This document shows, piece by piece, positions 10,181 to 21,029 of a DNA stretch of 27,148 nucleotides (positions within the stretch are counted from its first letter, which is position 1; each line of letters opens with the position of its first letter). The DNA is from Saccoglossus kowalevskii (Eukaryota; Hemichordata; Enteropneusta; Harrimaniidae). The position numbers were made by a program, and so were the translations under genes. The stretch lies in the NCBI RefSeq assembly GCF_000003605.2, contig NW_003158226.1, positions 423,678-450,825 on the forward strand, in the 5' to 3' direction. Under the pieces are notes generated by a model, which saw only the letters and a program-made list of their open reading frames with translations, ran no database searches and was not told the origin of the DNA.

Positions 10181-13100
10181 ATGGCAGGGCAACGTATTCA
10201 CAGAATATGTGTCTGTTTTGTCGTCCTCTCAGTTGCCGTCATTTGCGTCACATTGATGTTATTTTACAGAGTAAACATGAGGACAACTTTACGGCAATGG
10301 TACTCAAGGGAAGTAGATCAACCAAGTCCAGTAAACGCTGGACATATGTTTGACTATTCTGATTCGAGTACTATTTCCATGGTACAAAAATCGTTATGTA
10401 ATCAAGAAGAAGGAATGTATTTACTCGTAGCAGTATCATCTTCTCTGCAAAACATCGAGCAACGATCAGCAATTCGTAAAACATGGGGGCAAGCCATTGG
10501 AGGGAATAGCATAGTTATATTTATGATTGATCGGTCACGTGACCATTATAATACTGATGACATCATACGTGAAAGTGTAACGTACCATGATATTGTTGAG
10601 TTTGATTTACGTCATGGTGTCAACAATACCACATTGAACACAATATCTATGTTTCAGTGGATATCAAATTATTGCCGGACTACACAATATATACTCAAAG
10701 TTGACGACTCCACCCTAGTACTGCCGGACAATCTATGGTCGTACTTGGAACAACTACCATCCAATAACGTGGCAGCTGGTAGGGCTTTGTTCAACACTAA
10801 ACCTATAAGACAAACTGCAAGCAAATGGTTTGTTTCCTCCGAGCAATGGAATAAAACTACATACCCACCTTACATGGAAGGACCTGCATATCTGTTCTCT
10901 TCCGATGTCGTTATTCGTATTGCTGAAGTGGCAGTCAACATTGAACCATTTCAATTTGAAGATGTCTTCATCGGGATTGTCTTACAAAGATTGAAAGTGA
11001 ACATTACTGATGCTAAGTTGTTTGACACTCGTGGCTACAAGAGAATTCCTTGTGAATTGAAGCATAGTGTGTTGTCTGGGCAACATGCAGCAGATCAAAT
11101 GACACTATTGTGGCACAAGCTGCGTGATAATGTGTGTGATGCCAACAATCATTCTGTGAATCTTCACTTCAACTATACATTTATAACTACTCATTCATCG
11201 AAATGTAGTGAACACCAACCATTCCTTGTTCTCATAACACCATCGTCGACCGAAAAAGACAAAGAAAGAGGAATCCTTAGACAAACTAGAATGCGAAATA
11301 AAGTAGTGCTAGGAAAAAAGATTGTGCACGTATTTCTGATTGGGAAGTCGGATTCCACAGAAGTCAATGCAAATGTTATCAAAGAAAACGAAAAATACGA
11401 TGACATTATTATTGTTGATTTCAATGACACATACGTAAACTTGACATTGAAAACAATAATGATTTTGAAATGGGCAACCTACTTTTGTGTTGATACAACA
11501 TACGTCATGAAAGTTGACGATGACGTATTAGTGAATTTCAAGAATCTCGTGGGAACACTTATCACTGCACCGAGATTTCGTTATGTCCTTGCCGATGTTC
11601 ACAGAAGTGATAAGCCCATTAGAGATAAAAAGATTAAATGGTATATAAGCTTCACAGAATGGCCAAATAATGTTTATCCACCTTACCCCAACGGACCCGC
11701 CTATGTTATGTCACGTGATGTTGCACAAAATATTTACTTATCAGCACGTCAGGAACTATTTCGATTTGAAGACGTCTACGTAGGAATTCAGTTGCAGTCG
11801 CTCGGTATTGTACCAACTCATGACTCGCGGTTCGACAGCATGGGAAAAAAACGTTCTATCTGTGAGTTAAAACAAGTAGTGACGACACACTGGATACACG
11901 GAGATCAAATGGTACGATTGACACGTAATTTAGAAGAATGGGCAGAGTACTTAGAATGTGACGATAATACCCATATTGTCAATGACACTAATATGATTAC
12001 AATAAAAAACGGGCGTGTAATCGGTCTTGAAGTTCAGAAACTCCCAGAATACAACATTTCAGAATTTAATATGAATAATCCTAACACGTGCCATATGTCT
12101 ATTAAGCCCGATTTATTTATAATACAGTGTGTTGTTTCTGCGGCAAAAAACTTTGAACGCAGAAATGCAATTCGTCAATCATGGGGATCGTACACTGGAA
12201 ATGTATCTCGTGGAAGACACATAAAAACTGTTTATTTTGTTGGCGTGGTACATGACAGCGTCACTCAGACGAAACTAAACAATGAAAACAAAACACATGG
12301 CGATATAATTCAGTACAATTTTGTCGAATCCTATGACAATTTAATTTTAAAAACTGTATCGATATTACATTGGGTGTATCATGGATGTCAAAATACTGAC
12401 TACGTTATCAAAATTGATGATGACGTGTTTCTGAATCCTGAAAATATTTTGGACTATTTGACATTTGCAACGAGAAAACAATTGTACATGGGTGATATCA
12501 GGATTGGTACTGGTCCACAACGTGACGAAATAGACAAATTTTACACTCCACGAGAGATCTGGTCTGAATCCACATTTCCGCCATATATTGGTGGCTCTTG
12601 TTATTTGTTGTCCACCGATGTAGCGGTCGACATGTTTAAACTTTTTTCTGATGAACGCAAAGTTTTCAAATGGGAAGATGTTTATATTGGAATGTTAGCT
12701 GAGCAACTGCATATCACGCCCTATCCACATATACAATTTGACATGCATCGGTTGTATCGCTCCGCGTGTACGATCCGATATGCATTAGCATCGCACTATT
12801 TTACGGCAGATATGCACGTAAAATACAGACATTTTCTGCAAAACGATGCAAATCATTGCAAAGATGATCAACCACAAAGACTTAAAGCATCACTGTTGAT
12901 AAATGGACCACATATTGGAGAGGATAGTGCCAGATATGAAAGTCGAAACTATTGGACAGTTCATTCGCAATGTGACTTTTATGAACCCGAAAAGTCATCG
13001 TTTTTTCTAGTTATTTTGATTTTTACCTCACCACAAAATTATGAATATAGAAGGGCGCTACGTTACATTTTAGCCCCAAATGACATCGTGTTTGGACAGC

Positions 13101-16100
13101 GTATTACATACCGTTTTGTTATGGGGGATTCTGTGAAAAGAAGTGAGCACCAAACGATGCTGAACGAAGATGCACTTTACCACGACATTCTACTCGGAAA
13201 ACTTCACGACGGCCTCAATGTTACACTTCAGCACATACATGCATATCATTGGGCAATAGACAAATGCAATGCTTTGAATTATGTCATGAAAACACAAGAT
13301 CACGTTTTTGTTAATATTACCAATGTTGTGAAACACCTAATTAATGCTCCAAGACTGGGTTACATCACTTGTCCTGTGTTGTCTGGTCAGAAACCAATCC
13401 GCGATGAAAACAGCCAGTGGTACGTATCGTCGCGTGAGTGGCCGGAAACTAATTACCCGCCATATTGCAGTAACATGGTCCACATCATTTCAACGGATGT
13501 TGTAAAGAAAGTGATACAGTTTTCCATTTCTGGAGGCAAAGTGTTTAAGTTTCCAGATGTGTATTTAGGAATTGTATTGAAGAAACACGGAATGACGCCA
13601 ATCGACAATAAATTATTCAGCGTTTTAGGTATTAGCAGGTTAGACGACGTGTGCAAGTTTCCTTTAGCTCTCACGTACCGCTTGCCAATTGCAGCATACC
13701 TAACGGAGATTGTTCGAAACATGTTAAAGCAATCACCTAACGAGTGCAACCTTCATATCCCAGATGGAACAATGGTAGTCGCTGATCCCAACAAAAACGT
13801 TGGCAGCACAAATACTATAAGTCAAATCACGAGACATATTGATAAATGNNNNNNNNNNNNNNNNNNNNNNNNNNNNNNNNNNNNNNNNNNNNNNNNNNNN
13901 NNNNNNNNNNNNNNNNNNNNNNNNNNNNNNNNNNNNNNNNNNNNNNNNNNNNNNNNNNNNNNNNNNNNNNNNNNNNNNNNNNNNNNNNNNNNNNNNNNNN
14001 NNNNNNNNNNNNNNNNNNNNNNNNNNNNNNNNNNNNNNNNNNNNNNNNNNNNNNNNNNNNNNNNNNNNNNNNNNNNNNNNNNNNNNNNNNNNNNNNNNNN
14101 NNNNNNNNNNNNNNNNNNNNNNNNNNNNNNNNNNNNNNNNNNNNNNNNNNNNNNNNNNNNNNNNNNNNNNNNNNNNNNNNNNNNNNNNNNNNNNNNNNNN
14201 NNNNNNNNNNNNNNNNNNNNNNNNNNNNNNNNNNNNNNNNNNNNNNNNNNNNNNNNNNNNNNNNNNNNNNNNNNNNNNNNNNNNNNNNNNNNNNNNNNNN
14301 NNNNNNNNNNNNNNNNNNNNNNNNNNNNNNNNNNNNNNNNNNNNNNNNNNNNNNNNNNNNNNNNNNNNNNNNNNNNNNNNNNNNNNNNNNNNNNNNNNNN
14401 NNNNNNNNNNNNNNNNNNNNNNNNNNNNNNNNNNNNNNNNNNNNNNNNNNNNNNNNNNNNNNNNNNNNNNNNNNNNNNNNNNNNNNNNNNNNNNNNNNNN
14501 NNNNNNNNNNNNNNNNNNNNNNNNNNNNNNNNNNNNNNNNNNNNNNNNNNNNNNNNNNNNNNNNNNNNNNNNNNNNNNNNNNNNNATGATTTCAATTTTC
14601 TGATTACTAATGAAAACGTTTGTCGCAATCTCGTCATAGAATCGATATGATGTTGTCGTCATAAGCTCACCTGGTAACTTCTTGAGAAGACGTGCGATAA
14701 GAGATACATGGTATGCACATGAAAAGTCATTCCCCCATTTTGAAATAATTACTATGTTTTTGGTGGGAAACACACATGATGTAAATTTACAGAGGCGAAT
14801 TTTGACTGAGAATATCCGATTCAACGATATTATTCAAACCGCGCACCATGACAGCTATGCAAACCTGACTTTAAAAACTGTCATGTTGTTGAAATGGACA
14901 TCAATATATTGTTCTACAGCAACTTACGTCATGAAAGTTGATGACGATGTGTTTGTTAACTTTGATAACCTGGTAGCGGTGTTTAGGGAAACCCCATTGA
15001 CGGGTGTCTATTACGGCCGAACTTATTTCAGGCAACCAGTCGAACGGAATCCCAAACATAAGAATTATACCCCGTATGATATGTGGCCTCACCATGTGTT
15101 CCCCCCTTACAACGCTGGACCTTGCTATATTATGTCAATGGATGTTGCTAACAAAGTATATAACGCTTCATTTAATGAAAAAAATAATTCAAACGAGGAT
15201 GTATTTATTGGTATAATGGCACAGAATGTGGGTATAACACCACAACGCGACGAGCGATTTGATATAACGAGCACAACAAAATATTTGTGCGGCATTCGTG
15301 ACGTCATAGCTATTCATAAAACTCAGCCAGGTGACCTTTATCGCTATTGGTATAAATTCCATTATTTTAAAGATATCGTCTGTAATAAAAACGGGTCTCA
15401 ACATCGGGAAAATTCAACTTTTTTATACCCGGGAAAACCCGTCATATCATCGGTCTTAAATTTTTATTCGACCCCTGAAGTTTGTGTTAAACCAGATTCA
15501 GTTAATGACGTGATACTTGTTCTAATTGCAAGTCGTCCTGGAAATGTTAATGCACGAAATGCGATACGAAACACATGGGGACAGTTTTATGATGGACTTG
15601 GATTTAGCATTGTATGTCTGTTTTTTGTTGGTAAGACTCAGAATGTGACTGAACAGAACTTAATGACACAGGAAGCTAGTTCACATAACGATATCGTCAT
15701 TGCTCAATTTCTGGACCATTCATATAACGAGACTATTAAAACCATCGCTATGTTTCGTTGGGTAGCTGTTTATTGTACAGAAGCTAATTACGTAATCAGA
15801 ACAAATGATGCGTCATATTTGCTTTATAATAATATATTACCATACTTACGAAATTCAGCTCCAAAATCTAACCTGATAGCTGGCAATGTTCTCCAATTAA
15901 AAGAACCAGATAGAAATGTAAAAAGTGATTCATACACTCCGTACGACGTTTGGCCACATAAGGTCTTTCCCACGTATGTAGAAGGACCAACCTATATCAT
16001 GACTATTGATGTAGTAAGGAGGTTATGGAATGCTGCTCAAGAGACGTCTCCTTTACTGTGGGAAGATGTCCACGTAGGTCATCTCTTACAGAAAGCAAAT

Positions 16101-16238
16101 ATAGTGCCAACAAACTTACAAGCGTTTAGCGATGCAAGTCACTGCAAATATAGTAACTTATTCGCAGTAACATATCTTACTCCCAATCAAATGTTGTCAT
16201 CATTTCAGAGTCATCGATATGATTATGATGACTGCTGA
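10181..16238 (+). CDS. Poly-GT31 glycosyltransferase (beta-1,3-galactosyltransferase-like), six visible tandem modules plus one probably in the gap
   Basis: Type II Golgi-type membrane protein predicted to transfer Gal or GlcNAc in beta-1,3 linkage from UDP-sugars. The ATG has a strong Kozak context. Residues 1-8 are cytosolic, about 9-29 form a signal anchor, then comes a short stem. GT31 modules each open with a Cys (C73, C342, C637, C931, a TGN codon at 1223, then TGT at 14621 and 15483) spaced 269, 295, 294, 292, 258 and 287 codons. Within each module the family order is seen: R-AIR-TW, F-VG, an NLTLKT-type helix, DXD, (Y/F)PPY..GP.Y and EDV(Y/F).G. GT31 enzymes usually have one such module in 300-400 residues, so about 2018 residues with seven modules is exceptional. 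The frame crosses an N gap (13849-14585) and breaks by one base near 14648. Substrate cannot be told. It may be annotated elsewhere as two genes split at the gap. Confidence 0.9.
10397..11203 (+). other. GT31 module 1, altered metal site (DDS)
   Basis: Residues 73-341. Visible motifs are SAIRKTWG (96-103), KVDDSTLV with DDS at 175-177 in place of DDD, YPPYMEGPAY (228-237) and FEDVFIG (E260, D261). The fold motifs are well kept, but the last Asp of DXD, which contacts the metal in GT-A enzymes, is Ser. Reduced or absent catalysis is inferred. Spacing to module 2 (269 codons) is the shortest among modules not affected by the gap. Confidence 0.8.
11204..12088 (+). other. GT31 module 2, DXD intact
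   Basis: Residues 342-636. KVDDDVLVN has DDD at 446-448, YPPYPNGPAY starts at 499, FEDVYVG has E530 and D531, and NLTLKT is present before the DXD. The early AIR-TW motif has decayed to GILRQTR, losing the Trp. Metal and base residues are all present, so it may still be catalytic. Confidence 0.82.
12089..12970 (+). other. GT31 module 3, most canonical module
   Basis: Residues 637-930. RRNAIRQSWG, VYFVG, KIDDDVFLN (DDD 746-748), FPPYIGGSCY (from 799) and WEDVYIG (E832, D833) are all close to the family consensus. It is the best candidate for an active beta-1,3-glycosyltransferase centre in the chain. Confidence 0.85.
12971..13846 (+). other. GT31 module 4, degenerate active site (QDH, PDV)
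   Basis: Residues 931-1222. All the main motifs are altered: RRALRYILA replaces RxAIRxTWG, QDH (1039-1041) replaces DDD, YPPYCSNMVH (from 1092) loses the GP.Y part, and FPDVYLG (P1125) loses the Glu of EDV. The reading frame and fold signature stay intact, which suggests a retained non-catalytic or sugar-binding role rather than pseudogene decay. That role is inference. Confidence 0.8.
13849..14585. other. Assembly gap (737 N)
   Basis: The run of N begins two bases into a TGN codon (Cys or Trp) that falls 292 codons after the opening Cys of module 4, exactly where a new module should open. The next opening Cys is at 14621, 258 codons later. The gap therefore most likely hides one whole GT31 module (number 5). 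Its stated length may be an estimate. Open frames running through the N are artefacts. Confidence 0.95.
14621..15482 (+). other. GT31 module 6, DXD intact, with a one-base frame break at its start
   Basis: After the gap, NENVCRNLVIESI is read in the upstream frame and meets TGA at 14648. Skipping one T near 14648 continues as DVVVISSPGNFLRRRAIRDT, the normal family start. Later motifs are FLVG, NLTLKT, KVDDDVFVN (DDD at 14940-14948), FPPYNAGPCY (from 15099) and NEDVFIG (Glu at 15195). Metal and base residues are present. Nearness to the gap makes a sequencing error the simplest explanation for the break. Confidence 0.82.
15483..16238 (+). other. GT31 module 7 (C-terminal), altered metal site (NDA)
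   Basis: It opens with CVKPDSVNDVILVLIASRPG, then ARNAIRNTWG, LFFVG, RTNDASYLL with NDA (15804-15812) in place of DDD, FPTYVEGPTY (from 15966) and WEDVHVG (Glu at 16062). The chain ends in YDYDDC and a TGA at 16236-16238. The early motifs are well kept, but both Asp residues flanking the central D of the DXD site are lost. Confidence 0.8.
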
Positions 16239-16670
16239 CATCTCCCAGTCATTGTTAGACATTTTACTGTGACTATGTGAGCAATTCTTACAATTCACAT
16301 AATTAATCCCATTTTCTGTATTGATAATGATTTATGCCACGCAATTCAACATTGTTCTTTGTACTACCTAATAATTGAACCATTCGAGATGTAATTTGAT
16401 TTTCTGTACTTCATTGCATACTGAGTTTTCGCACTTATATATATATATATGTACTGTACTATTTATGTACTTAATTTAAGAATGTAGTAGTGTTTTCAAG
16501 GAAGTGGAATTCACATTATATTTATTTTCATAGAAGAATTGCTTTAACAAAAATGGAACTATACATATCATGACAGCTCATAATTCACACGTATTTAAAA
16601 TCGATGTTGCGTAAGATACAAACTGTATGTGGTCATGTGACCTAGGCAAATAAACCCTTTATTGAATTTT
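16239..16670 (+). other. Probable 3' UTR of the GT31 gene with AATAAA
   Basis: The first clear AATAAA on the plus strand after the stop codon is at 16649-16654, about 410 bases downstream. A short (AT)n run lies at about 16436-16450. Transcript end is inferred. Confidence 0.45.
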
Positions 16671-19600
16671 CAAATGAGTACAGTGAAGAACCTTTTCTTG
16701 AAACATGTACAATAACAAAAAATGAACAAAAAGAAAGTTTTGTTTATTTAAACTTCATTTGTACCAGAACATTTTGTTCGTTTTGACATTCACATGTTGA
16801 AATCCCCTTCATTTGAACACAACAATTATGAAACTTGAGTGTGGTTTTATATTTAACTCTTTCGTTACCAATAACGAACATTCGTGTGTTGTATTAAATT
16901 AAATTTTGAGGCTTTTTGAACAATTTTCACTGTGATTAATATTATTATTTTTGTCTCTGTAATGTCGTATATGGTGTCATGGCACAAGATGAAACAATAC
17001 TAACTATATACTATATGTAATGTGGAGACAGTCGTATGGACACATCACAATTATATGATCTATGAAGTGGGGAATACAAATCAGAGAATAAGCTACAGCT
17101 GAAATGTTATTGTCATACATGTAATAGCACCAGGTATTGCACCTACAAATGTGGATGATTCTTGACGAAAGTTACCTGGAATAATTAACGTGTTTCTTAG
17201 AATCATAAAGGATTCAGGACACGAGATTTGTTTTATATAACCACCTAACCACGTAGCAACATATTCCATTTTCAATGCAACAGACTGATTGCATGACCAC
17301 AAAGATATAATGAAGCAAATTCTTTCACTTCATTGATGTTGAGTCCATTATTTTATTCAATCAGAACTAAGTTAATGTCGCGTCACCTATTTAATATACA
17401 ATTCTACAGACTTGATACATATCAGATGTAGCTGTTGCTATTATATATCACTTCTTTTGCAGCTGATTAATTGTTGTTTAAGACATATATTCTTCTGTAA
17501 TATAATATTTGTGGAACAGTTGGAAGTTAAATGTTTACAATTTTTCGTAGTGTGGGTTAGTTGTAGTATAATAAACAGAAATGTCATATGTGTTATCACG
17601 AGTTTTATAGAATTTATTACCGGGCTGTTTGACCGTATGTGGAATTGGTGCATGTAATCAGCTACACCCAGTCTGAACTCTCGTACAATTACTAAAATCT
17701 TCGAGCATCAATTACCTTTAAAGAAAAAAATTAAAGACAACAAATAATTTAGGTATTCATAAATTCAAAGATGAACAAATTTTGTTTTTTCGGATCGTAG
17801 TAACTCATGAAATATGGAAAGGTGTTATTCTAATGTATTTTTACTTGCCTTACAATTTAAATTAAGGGAAGGTGGACTATTAACTTCATTGTGATTAGAA
17901 CATTCCTCGTCATTCTTTTAGCATGCAGCTATGGTCATGTCTATGTTTTGTATTTTTTGTGTTAATATTTGTTCAGGAGATTAAGTTACATACGTTCCTA
18001 TGAACCTACAAATAATAGGGGTTTTACGTGGGATCCTCTGCAACAAACACATGATATAGTAAAGCTGGATAGACAACAAATCAGTATGCGAATGAAATCC
18101 TTTGTTTTCAGTTGTCACCCGAACTGGTATGTAAATGTATGTTTACCCATAATTCGGTTTATGTAAATAAACCAAAATTACTCAGTAAAATCATCGTGCA
18201 TAGTAAAATTTGAGTGAGCAACGAAACAATACAACAGTGATTAATATTAAAATTCAATATTAAATTGTTTGAATAATGTATTTTTTTCGATTTTCCACTT
18301 TTGCTACCTTGAAGTGATACACACACAATGTATAGCAAGAATATAAATTCTAAACCCTGCAACAAATTGTATGGTATGAGATGCTTTTATGCATGGCAGG
18401 CACAGGTTTCAGAAAACATAAATATGGCTAAATCACTACAAATATTATTACAAATACAAATACAATATTGGGTTTCAGCTTATATTGTTAATTGAGATAA
18501 CATAATAATACCGATGATTTATAATAATTTAAATGGCTAAGGCAAGTAAAACTCACTATAATTGTGCGTCAAAAAACGAACGAAAATGCAAGGAGTGGCG
18601 TTATATGGCGATGGCTTTTATGGCCTACTGAACCTCCCTCTATTGACGATAATGATACCAAGTACCTTAACCGTAGTACCATAAATACCATTTCATTTTA
18701 TTGATAGACGCTGTTTTTATTTTCATGTTTGCATACAGCCAATTTGAACATCTCCAGCCTGAAGAAGAATCTTTTCTTTTTACAAATTCGTAATACGGCG
18801 TTCCAGTTCGCATTAGAACACTGAAACGAGCTACACACGGAGCTACACACTGCTTGCATATAGCTTGATATCATTCTTATTTTACAAATACACTAAACAC
18901 ATATAGATATACTATCAAAATACACAAAATGTAAAATAAAACTGTTATTATCACAATTATATTTATTGTGTTCAATTAATTGGATTATTGTCACCGTTTT
19001 TGTTCCAATCGTAACTCACAGTGCTGATACCAATTTGTTTTCCAATTTTGGATTCTGGTGTATATATATGAGAAATAAAGCAAACCTAATTCGATGAGAT
19101 TGGTGATTAATTAGATTAGCATAGCTTGAAAATTCTAATCGAGTGAAAAAAACTTATACCACGATTAGGATAATGAGCACTTCAATTTCTTGTTTCTTGC
19201 GATGTCGATAACTAAATTTTAGTGCGACTTTCATGATTTATTTTCAAGATGTATGTGAAAATGGTCTAACATAAATAACAAAACATAGTCATAAAATGTA
19301 CATGAATGATGAAACAGCACATCAGCACCGTAATGTAAAGGATATCTCACTTAGATAGCATAGTATCTAGATGTTGTTTTACGTGGCTGTAATAAAGTGA
19401 AGGGGAAGTCATAGTGGTGGCAAAATGCTTGTCGTCCAATGTATGACGTCAGTGCCATAGTCGTAAACTTGTCTACAACCGCTCGCATGTAAAAACTGTT
19501 CCGAACACTGTTCTAACACTGTTTTCCTAACGGTTTAATGTTGTTTAACTTGTTTGTGGCGATGAGTAGTGATATGTGGAAATTGTGGGAATATGCAGAA

Positions 19601-21029
19601 CACTTTACGCAGAGAACTGTTAGTCAGATTGCTTGTGCATTCCTCGAATAAACCTCCATCAGATTTGATTTGATCATTTCGAGATGATAGCCGTAATTTA
19701 ATATTTACCAATGTATGGCAAAATTGTTTGGATCGGGTTCCATTCTGTGTCGTTTTAAATCAAAGTACTGTACAAGAATACTATATAACTATTTTGTGCT
19801 GTTAACAGTATTCTACATTTGATTTTGTTCAAAAACCACTCAAACTTTCTTAGAGAGTATTATATCTATAAATATATTTCAATGTAATTAATGTGACTCT
19901 CACTGAAGAAAAGTAAATTCGGTGTGGTTCACAACAGCTAACAATCAGTGTTGTTAATGTTTCGAAAAACGTGTTTTGTCTCTTTACTTTTTTTCTTTTC
20001 TGCGGCATTATAAAACCAAATCATGTTTGAAACTCGCACTCAAATCATAGAACAATAATATAGATAGGTCAATGTGTATGTCTATGAAAACACATTGAAC
20101 ATTTCAGTGTCAAGGAAAGTTGTTTGATTATTAGTACCAAGTATTCAATATGGCAAATTGAGACCACGCCTTTATATTTATCAGAAGTCCAGTCAAACAA
20201 GTTTATTTGCGGCAACATGGCCCATAATTATCACATATCAACATATCAAAAATGTAAAAAACTGTAAGTGGGGGAAAAATCTAATTTGAATAAATTCAAA
20301 ATGGCCACCAACATTTACTTTGTTTCTATTGCGTTATAACTATAAAATAGTATTAACGGACAATTTAACAGGATTTTAAATAACTGTGATGATGCTTTTC
20401 CTATGTAAAAATCCAATGTATTATTTACAAAATCGAGTGGGTGTATAATGATAAAGAACCATGGTAATTTACAAGATGGCTGCCATGTTCAAATCTTGTA
20501 TTCATCAAGTAAGGAAACAATGCTGGCTTAAAATTTCACATCAATTATCATAACTGTGTTTTGGTTGCCCCTTATATTTGTTATGACATATGAACTGCAA
20601 ATGAAATTGGTATTGTCTACAACTAATATGCAAATGAATATTTTGGTTACTACTCAAAGTTTAGGTTACATGCAATTCTGAATCATTGAATTCTTTAAGC
20701 TACCAAGGTATATTTAGCACTCCATATTTATGTTTGAATGTTATTGTTGTGTAATTTGAATAAGGCCAAAGTCGTTTTCACGCACACATGTATCAAAGTA
20801 CTGAAATAGCAGTGCAAATTATTTCATATTTTCATGTAATAGGTTATTGTATTTGGAAGGCAAATTGAAACCAAGCCATCTTCATTGTCCAGCATCATAT
20901 GATAAGTAAAATAAAAGCCAAAATGGTGTGCCTCTGCTACGCTGTCAATTAACAATTTCCACGCTAGAAAAACACTGCAATGAGAAATATGAAGACGACA
21001 GATTAATTAACTAGGAGTTGTGGAAAGGA
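16671..21029. other. Long AT-rich region without a recognised gene
   Basis: Open frames here are at most about 80 codons and have no known domain. Small repeats are visible, such as a doubled gagctacacac near 18830 and aacactgtt repeated near 19505-19525. Phrases such as aaaatggccaccaac and aagatggctgccatg near 20300 and 20475 resemble non-coding repeat sequence seen also at 8.8 kb. Nothing here supports a gene. Confidence 0.5.

Noticed and set aside
13733-14824. Long frames on both strands across the N gap
   Set aside because: They are open only because N codons contain no stops.
17093-17653. Minus-strand frames with Cys and hydrophobic residues, possibly exons
   Set aside because: No family could be recognised, and plausible splice sites do not join them into one product.
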